A stretch of DNA of 46,734 bases from NCBI GenBank assembly GCA_030066665.1, contig JASJBD010000069.1, forward strand, positions 1 through 46,734, in the 5' to 3' direction. The translations under genes were made by a program, and so were the position numbers. How positions within the stretch are numbered: position 1 is the first letter of the stretch; every line of letters begins with the position of its first letter. The DNA comes from Gammaproteobacteria bacterium (GTDB taxonomy: Bacteria; Pseudomonadota; Gammaproteobacteria; Steroidobacterales; GCA-2729495). Below, piece after piece: positions 43,701 to 46,734 of the stretch. The notes under the pieces were generated by a model. The model saw only the letters and a program-made list of their open reading frames with translations, did no database searches and had not been told where the DNA came from.

Positions 43701-44712
43701 GGCCCTGGCTGTTTCGGTCTCGGGCGAGCAGGACGTTACCGTTTATCCAGTTCTGGTTGGCGCCGCAGGTGAGGGCGGCCGCGGTGTTGTCTGCCGCGCG
43801 GGCCCGGATCCAGAAATCGATCGTGAAGTCTTCAGCGCCCACATCGGCCGGTGGTCCGGGTGTCGCGGTGGCGGGATCGTCGATGGGGATCTTGACGCGA
43901 TCAATATCGTTGGCGCCGTTACCGAAGAACCGCAGCCCTCGATCGATACCGGTGCCCTGGTTCACGACGTTTACGGTGATGGTGTCGCTGGCATTTTGGT
44001 TGCCGGCTTCGTCGCGAACACGCGCGCTCAGGAGGTACTGCCCGTTGGGGACGGTGATGGTGTCCCACACCCGCTCGAACGGGAAGGCTGTGTCCTCGGC
44101 GCCAAGATTCAGGCCGTCAATCTGGAACCAGACTCCGGCAACGGCATTGTCATCATTTGCCAGCGCCGCGACCAACACATCACCGGACACGGTAGCCCCG
44201 TCTACCGGGGCGACGAGCGTCACGGTCGGGAGGGTCGTGTCCGGCACCGCGTTGTTGAACACAATATCATCGACACCGAGGTTCCACCCTGTCGACGAGT
44301 CGACTGTTACGAAGGTTGCCGCGTTGGTCCAGTTGGTCGTAACGACTTGTTGCGCACCCGGTGTAACAGAAACGCTAAGTGTCTGGCCCGTGTCGTCGGT
44401 GAGCGTTAGCTGGGTTGTTTGCGTCGCAAAGACGGTGATGCTGACGAGGACCGCAGGATCGTCAACGAACGCAAACGTACGCGATTGGCCGGTACCTGAA
44501 TTGAAGAAGATGTGGTTCGTCGGGTTAACGTTGAATGCGCCTTCCCAGCGCCACTGTCCGACACCGAAATCTATGCCTTGAAACTCTCCCTGCAACAGGT
44601 CAAAAGAGGCGCCCGGCGGTGCCGGGTTGTCGAAATCGACCGTGCTCACCTGGGCGTTCGCATCGGTGAGCAATAGTCCGAGCAGGCAGCAAGCCAGGCT
44701 GCCGCGGAGCAT
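37378..44712 (-). CDS. Giant secreted multidomain protein with copper-radical oxidase (galactose/glyoxal oxidase type) domain and TIG repeats
   Basis: 2,444 residues from the ATG at 44712, which opens a signal peptide (MLRGSLACCLLGLLLTDANA-Q); a TTG 51 bases upstream is an alternative. Order: module A (about 25-154), an Ig-like domain, a LamG-like domain (about 260-480), two Ig-like domains, a kelch-type oxidase domain (about 725-1150), three TIG/IPT repeats, module A again (about 1470-1599), three TIG repeats, a beta-rich domain (about 1890-2120), two TIG repeats and a third module A that ends the protein. The oxidase domain keeps all five copper-radical residues: Cys785 (NQFCSGL), Tyr835 (RRWYPT), Tyr1041-His1042 (RSYHSTGLLLPDGR) and His1124 (VTHAFDQNQR), followed by PPGYYMLFLINTAGVPS. 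This group oxidises alcohols or aldehydes to give H2O2. Large size and absence of a C-terminal sorting signal leave the export route unclear. Confidence 0.85.
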   Translation of the reverse strand: MLRGSLACCLLGLLLTDANAQVSTVDFDNPAPPGASFDLLQGEFQGIDFGVGQWRWEGAFNVNPTNHIFFNSGTGQSRTFAFVDDPAVLVSITVFATQTTQLTLTDDTGQTLSVSVTPGAQQVVTTNWTNAATFVTVDSSTGWNLGVDDIVFNNAVPDTTLPTVTLVAPVDGATVSGDVLVAALANDDNAVAGVWFQIDGLNLGAEDTAFPFERVWDTITVPNGQYLLSARVRDEAGNQNASDTITVNVVNQGTGIDRGLRFFGNGANDIDRVKIPIDDPATATPGPPADVGAEDFTIDFWIRARAADNTAAALTCGANQNWINGNVLLARDRNSQGRSFGASIAGGVLAFGVDGDATGAFTLCGTTNVLDDQWHHVALQRRLADGRLWIYLDGQLEAEADGPDGDISYPDAATPSNNCGPTDDQPCTLSEPFLVVGAEPHDQNPGADAFNGWVDQTRMSNVLRFTGPFTPPAQPVITDGNTVALYDFNEATGDVINDSSGAAGGPSDGARNVGGTPAGPARVSDSPYGPQLQIVSPTDGETVTGTSIDVTYTLGGSLLEVDHVHFALDDGPERPDYDADGNYTVPNVAPGTHTISAFVVRSNHTHVTSFVDASVTFTNLPDPSDPVPPTVAITAPANLANVSGTISITADATDNIGIGIVEFYVGGSLLQVGDAVPPYELNWNTTTVQDGAYVLTAIARDIAGNSTTSAAVTVTVQNDAPSTDPADVGQWAAPIPLPIVAMNNILFHTGDVLMWDGFEEGANAWVFEWQTQQLTAVPNVSNQFCSGLVTLEDGRALVVGGHDGSAFVGTTTANIFDPLTRTWIPQTPMANRRWYPTATTLADGRVLAVSGTSVCQNRFACVSRTPEVFDPATNTWTELTDASLLMPLYPFMFQLPDGRVAYAGSDEADTETLVLDVDTSTWTTIDPNPVTGGSAAMYRPGVVIKSGTPADVDLPPSPTVNDAYVIDFNQPSPTWRQVGSMAFPRGYHTLTMLPDGNVIVTGGLQTTDEGDDSQAVYAAEIWDTQTETWSTMAGMERSRSYHSTGLLLPDGRVLVTGSGRAGSPNVPNEFSAEIFSPPYLFRGARPTIAAAPPAISIGESFIVNTPDAADVAQVTLLRPGAVTHAFDQNQRFIPLNFQVVGNDLQIDAPANFNQAPPGYYMLFLINTAGVPSMAEFVQLPLQALPPAPTINTLTPNSAPAGDPGFTLRLDGTNFAAGSIVRWNGADRTTTFVSGTQLDATIPAADIATAGTAAVTVFNPAPGGGVSNTLTFTITAAGNPLPATSGLAPATATAGDAGFPLTVNGTNFIAGSVVRWNGTDRATTFVSANELTATITTADVATAGTAAVTVFNPAPGGGTSNPQTFTINAPGNPLPATTGIAPQLATAGDPGLNLTVTGTDFLANSVVRWNGADRATTFVSGTELTAAITAADLATAGAASVTVFNPAPGGGTSNPQVLTIEAGGGGTEVTVTFDDPVPPGAPFSLLNGIFEGIDFGANAWRWDTAFGPNPTNHIFFHSGAGTSRTFQFNPAPATLQSLRVFSGTTGTLTLSDDQGQNISQAVTPGSLQTVTTGWTVPSTTVTVNFTAGWALGLDDIVYVADGGGQTNPVPAVTGIAPTAATAGDPGFTLTVNGADFVAASIVRWNGANRATTFVSANQLQATITAADIATEGTAAVTVFNPAPGGGTSGPATFTIDPAAPDPNPVPGVTGIAPTSATAGDPGFTLTVNGADFVAASIVRWNGANRATTFVSANQLQATITATDIATEGTATVTVFNPAPGGGTSGTATFTIDPAAPDPNPEPVLTNVTPRSTQVNSGPVQLTLTGTDFSTDSVVRLNGADIPTTFVSANELLATIAAGSLGQPGIVAITVFSPTPGGGSSQAESFFVLQPGDSLFYDNFNRPDDPAIGNAWTEKLPNAFALSGNQITSIDTGTTGYVDSIVYRPLAEDALEIEAGIEFVRLPRLPDGNFPQIHTRIQRDSVTQPATLNSYIFFINDYAPLPAELVFAAQGVVEGECYIDTLPLPVALEVGERYRFRVRVTGTNPVSFTGFLDQFDGQSWQVVASGSATHDASTQPTPGLFCESTPTRPAAMPAPIVNAGSVGFAKWWDRGDNYDNFYVISLGQQVNPAPVVTTIAPAAIAAGSSGFDLTLTGTGFVNSSIVRWNGADRPTTFVSPTELRAAITAADVATAGTAAVTVFTPAPGGGTSAPQNFTITANNPIPAITQLQPDTVTEGGVALTLNVNGQNLTSQSVVRWNGANRPTTFINANQLSADISAADIATTGTAAITVFTPAPGGGTSNSLTLTIDPATPGNPVTVDFDTPTPPGSSFDLLNGVFEGIDFGVGQWRWETAFGPNPTNHIFFDSGAGSARSFTFAGQPRTLQSIEVFTTSSGTLTLTDDAGQNFVQAITAGGLITINTGWTLPATSVTIQYTNGWALGVDDITYE
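39323..39898. repeat. Two nearly identical 288-base tandem copies (TIG repeats 4 and 5)
   Basis: Copies 39323-39610 and 39611-39898 start at GGATCCGGCG (first copy) and GGATCCGGCG (second copy) and match over most of their length with mainly third-position differences. The other TIG copies in the gene are clearly more diverged, so this pair is a recent in-frame duplication or was homogenised by recombination. Confidence 0.8.
39914..40305 (-). repeat. Module A, copy 2
   Basis: Same landmarks as copy 1: VTFDDPVPPG, FEGIDFG, AWRWDTAFGPNPTNHIFF, SGAGTSRTF, LTLSDDQGQ, LGLDDIVY. It sits between the third and fourth TIG repeats of the giant protein (from about residue 1470), as an internal insertion. 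Confidence 0.75.
44251..44640 (-). repeat. Module A, copy 1 (about 130 residues)
   Basis: Protein-level repeat with conserved landmarks VDFDNPAPPG, FQGIDFG, QWRWEGAFNVNPTNHIFF, SGTGQSRTF, a LTLTDDTGQ strand and a closing LGVDDIVF. It directly follows the signal peptide of the giant protein. I cannot assign it to a named family; the alternating strands suggest a beta-sandwich. Confidence 0.75.
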
Positions 44713-44857
44713 GCGCGCAGCCCAGTTCGAGGTGTACGTTTTCGGCCCTTTTTGTGCGCTCAAGACTGGGATTACTGTGTTGTTGTTATTGCAAGCGCGA
44801 AGTCTGCTCGCGGCGCCCCTTACAGCTGCTCATCGCGATGCCGCAGACCTTCACATA

Positions 44858-44885
44858 AATATACCTGCGTTGCCGCAAAACTCAA
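44858..44885 (-). promoter_or_regulatory. Sigma-70-like promoter candidate for the giant surface protein gene
   Basis: On the minus strand, TTGAGT (44885-44880) is a four-of-six -35 match, followed by a 16-base spacer and TATATT (44863-44858), a five-of-six -10 match. Transcription would start near 44850 and leave an untranslated leader of about 140 bases before the ATG at 44712. Spacing is slightly short. Confidence 0.4.
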
Positions 44886-45070
44886 TTCCCGTTTGGCGAT
44901 TGACCGCAAGGCAGCAACGGGCCGGAAACCTCTACTCGGCTCGCGCGAAGTGTCTATTCGCGCAGAATTGTTCCATTTCCGGCACAAAATCCTGCGATCT
45001 GATGAATGCGGCGTTTTCCGCCGCTTGTGTCGGCTTTCTCGACTGTTTCTTGTTGAAATCATTGCGATTC

Positions 45071-45099
45071 TTGACGTTGCATTGCCGCAGGCGTAGCTT
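45071..45099 (+). promoter_or_regulatory. Weak sigma-70-like promoter candidate for the divergent surface protein gene
   Basis: TTGACG at 45071-45076 matches five of six -35 bases, with a 17-base spacer to TAGCTT at 45094-45099, a poor -10 hexamer. A start near 45106 would place the ATG at 45132 about 26 bases downstream, preceded by TAGGA. A better -10 word (CATAAT, 45110-45115) has no -35 partner. Confidence 0.25.
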
Positions 45100-45131
45100 C
45101 GGCGCCTTACATAATGCGGGTTATGTAGGAC

Positions 45132-46734
45132 ATGGGCGGGGCTCTGCGTATTGCGCGCATCTTGATGCTGTCGATCGTGCTCGTCGGGGGCGCGTATGGG
45201 CAGACTGTCGTTGTCGATTTCGACAATCCCCAGCCGCCAGGTTCGTCCTTTTCCCTTCTCAACCAGCACGCCGGCATCGATTGGCAGAATGCGTGGCGTT
45301 GGGAAGGGCCCTATGGGCCTTCAGATTCGAACCACATCTTTTTCCACAACGGCAATGGAACGTCGCGAACATTCGGTTTCCAGTCCGGACCACGTGTCCT
45401 GGAAGCAATCGATGTGTTTGCGATGGCCAACGGCTCGTTGACGCTTTCCGATGACCAGGGCCAGTTGCTGACGCAGGCGCTCAGTCCGGGTGCTGTCATT
45501 ACAGTTCCAACCGGTTGGGTGCAGCCATCAACGGTTGTCACAGTCGCATTCACGGGTGGCTGGGATCTTGGCGTAGACAACATTACCCACCGGCCTGCCG
45601 GCGGCCCTCAATACCAGCTGACCGTGTCGATGACCGGAGCAGGGCAGGGCACTGTGACGAGTGCTCCGGCTGGCATCGATTGCGGCAATTCGTGTAACGC
45701 GCTGTTCAATGACAGCACGAACGTGGTGCTGACGCCGGTTGCGAGTGCCGGGTCGGAGTTTATCGGATGGAGCGGTCCGGCCGATTGCGCTGATGGCAAC
45801 GTCACCGTGTCGGTGGAACTGGCTTGTGTCGCGCAATTCTCTTTGCTGGCGCCAACCGAGTACCCGCTGACGGTCACGCTGGCCGGGGGCGGATCCGGGA
45901 CCGTAACCAGTAACCCAACCGGTATTGATTGTGGACAGACCTGCCAGGAGCAATACGCGGATGGCACTCCGGTAACTCTGGCCGCCGTTGCAGCGGCCGG
46001 GTCGCAGTTTGATGGCTGGTCTGGCGACGCGGATTGCAGCGATGCGAGCGTTATTGTCGATCGCGCCGTGAACTGTGTCGCGAGCTTTTCGACCATAGTG
46101 CCAGCGCCGGCTTTCGATCTCTCCGTGTCGTTGGCTGGCGCCGGAACCGGTTCCATTGCAAGCATTCCCGCCGGTATCGCGTGCCCTGGTCAGTGCACGG
46201 CTGAGTTCGACGAGGATGCGGCCGTCAGTCTGGCGGCAAGCGCCGATCCCGGATCGCAGTTCGACGGCTGGTCCGGGGCGCCCGCCTGCGCCGTCGGTAA
46301 CATTGTCATGGTCGCCGATACCAGCTGTGTGGCCACTTTCTCGTTGCTGCCGCCGCAAAACCTGTTGTCGATTACGATCGCGGGTGGGGGTGGTGGCACC
46401 GTCGAGAGCGATATACCGGGCATCGATTGCGGATCGATCTGCCAGGCCCAGTACCCGCTGGGGACCGTGGTGACCCTGACGGCGACACCTGATCCCGCTT
46501 CGCAGTTCGCCGGCTGGTCTGGCGACGCAGATTGTGCCGATGGCGTCGTCGATCTGTCAGTCCCGGTTGATTGCACCGCTGATTTCGCTTTACCCGGAGG
46601 AGGCGCTGGCACCGCGTTGCATTTCTTCGGCAGCGGTGTAAGTGCGCCGGACCGCGACCGCGTCAAGTTCCTGATCGATGACTATACGACCAGCTCCGAG
46701 TCGGGGAATGCGCTGGATATCGGTGACACGGATT
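45132..46734 (+). CDS. Secreted repeat protein: module A, four InlB B-type Cys-containing repeats, start of a LamG-like domain; truncated by the right window edge
   Basis: Open frame from the ATG at 45132 (TAGGA just upstream) to the window end, at least 534 residues. A signal peptide (ALRIARILMLSIVLVGGAYG-Q) is followed by module A (about 28-153). Then come four repeats of about 80 residues, starting near nucleotides 45614, 45862, 46114 and 46365. Each has the pattern LTVTLAGGGSGTVTSNPTGI, a Cys pair (DCGQTC-like) and FDGWSGDADC, which is the divergent InlB B-repeat type; paired cysteines suggest disulfides. The last residues (LHFFGSGVSAPDRDRVKFLI) match the start of the LamG-like region of the giant protein (GLRFFGNGANDIDRVKIPI), so similar domains probably continue beyond the window. 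Confidence 0.82.
   Translation, partial: MGGALRIARILMLSIVLVGGAYGQTVVVDFDNPQPPGSSFSLLNQHAGIDWQNAWRWEGPYGPSDSNHIFFHNGNGTSRTFGFQSGPRVLEAIDVFAMANGSLTLSDDQGQLLTQALSPGAVITVPTGWVQPSTVVTVAFTGGWDLGVDNITHRPAGGPQYQLTVSMTGAGQGTVTSAPAGIDCGNSCNALFNDSTNVVLTPVASAGSEFIGWSGPADCADGNVTVSVELACVAQFSLLAPTEYPLTVTLAGGGSGTVTSNPTGIDCGQTCQEQYADGTPVTLAAVAAAGSQFDGWSGDADCSDASVIVDRAVNCVASFSTIVPAPAFDLSVSLAGAGTGSIASIPAGIACPGQCTAEFDEDAAVSLAASADPGSQFDGWSGAPACAVGNIVMVADTSCVATFSLLPPQNLLSITIAGGGGGTVESDIPGIDCGSICQAQYPLGTVVTLTATPDPASQFAGWSGDADCADGVVDLSVPVDCTADFALPGGGAGTALHFFGSGVSAPDRDRVKFLIDDYTTSSESGNALDIGDTD
45213..45590 (+). repeat. Module A, copy 4, in the divergent neighbour gene
   Basis: VDFDNPQPPG, AWRWEGPYGPSDSNHIFF, NGNGTSRTF, LTLSDDQGQ, LGVDNITH. 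Located right after the signal peptide, as copy 1 is in the giant protein. It lacks the FxGIDFG glycine turn in the exact form and reads HAGIDWQ instead, so it is the most divergent copy. Confidence 0.72.

Larger units (their letters stand above)
44713..45131. promoter_or_regulatory. Divergent intergenic region between the two module-A surface protein genes
   Basis: This 419-base gap holds no convincing gene; small open frames inside it have no ribosome binding site or recognisable product. A promoter-like element is seen for each direction and listed separately. No tRNA, terminator or operator is evident. Both genes begin with a signal peptide followed by module A, so they probably arose by an inverted duplication and could be expressed together from this region. 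Confidence 0.5.

Noticed and set aside
43390..44581. Plus-strand open frames of more than 300 codons opposite the start of the giant gene
   Set aside because: Antisense shadows: the minus strand encodes clear module A, Ig-like and LamG-like domains here.
44712..44763. TTG start 51 bases upstream for the giant protein
   Set aside because: Kept only as an alternative: neither start has a clear ribosome binding site, but the ATG gives a normal signal peptide length.

Overview
This 46.7 kb window is GC-rich, densely coded chromosomal DNA from a Gram-negative bacterium, most likely a respiratory gammaproteobacterium. The grounds are outer-membrane multiheme cytochrome machinery of the MtrCAB type, a NapC-type quinol-dehydrogenase cytochrome, a MenA menaquinone prenyltransferase, a lipoprotein signal and many Sec signal peptides. 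A sediment-type marine gammaproteobacterium is plausible, but this is inference and no marker gene is present. I see no rRNA, tRNA, insertion sequence, prophage or CRISPR array. Neighbouring genes often overlap by 4-11 bases or lie a few bases apart.

Layout. (1) 1-3531, minus strand: two translationally coupled exported amidohydrolase-family proteins. The left one runs off the edge; the other lacks the metal-binding His-x-His. (2) 3602-7426, plus: an exported methyltransferase-like protein and two ABC-2 permeases without an ATPase. (3) 7431-9898, minus: a GT4 glycosyltransferase and an Nramp-like transporter with replaced metal-site motifs. (4) 9920-18169, mixed strands: metabolic genes (UbiD-type decarboxylase, cysteine-synthase-like PLP enzyme, two Rossmann oxidoreductases, M24 peptidase-like protein, membrane protein, FAD-linked oxidase, small TPR/Sel1-like protein). 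(5) 18312-23341: an FtsX-type exporter permease with its HlyD-type adaptor, again without an ATPase, then a CPA2 cation/proton antiporter. (6) 23544-28197: hypC-hypD-hypF-hypE, the [NiFe]-hydrogenase Fe(CN)2CO ligand-assembly genes, without hypA, hypB or hydrogenase subunits. (7) 28214-35106: an extracellular electron transfer locus, made of a tetraheme NapC-type and a diheme cytochrome on the minus strand and, divergent from them, a decaheme OmcA/MtrC-type surface lipoprotein, a decaheme MtrA/DmsE-type cytochrome and an MtrB/PioB-type porin. (8) 35119-37352: a HemN-family radical SAM protein and MenA. (9) 37378-46734: a giant secreted multidomain protein of about 2,444 residues, with a copper-radical oxidase (galactose/glyoxal oxidase type) domain and eight TIG/IPT repeats, and a divergent partial gene sharing two of its modules.

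How it may work together. Menaquinol, with MenA supplying the quinone, could be oxidised by the NapC-type protein, and electrons could pass via the diheme protein and MtrA/MtrB to the surface decaheme lipoprotein, or the reverse. The adjacent hyp genes raise the possibility of hydrogen as donor, but no hydrogenase is visible. The surface protein pair uses a repeated ~130-residue module, present four times, that I cannot assign to a named family.
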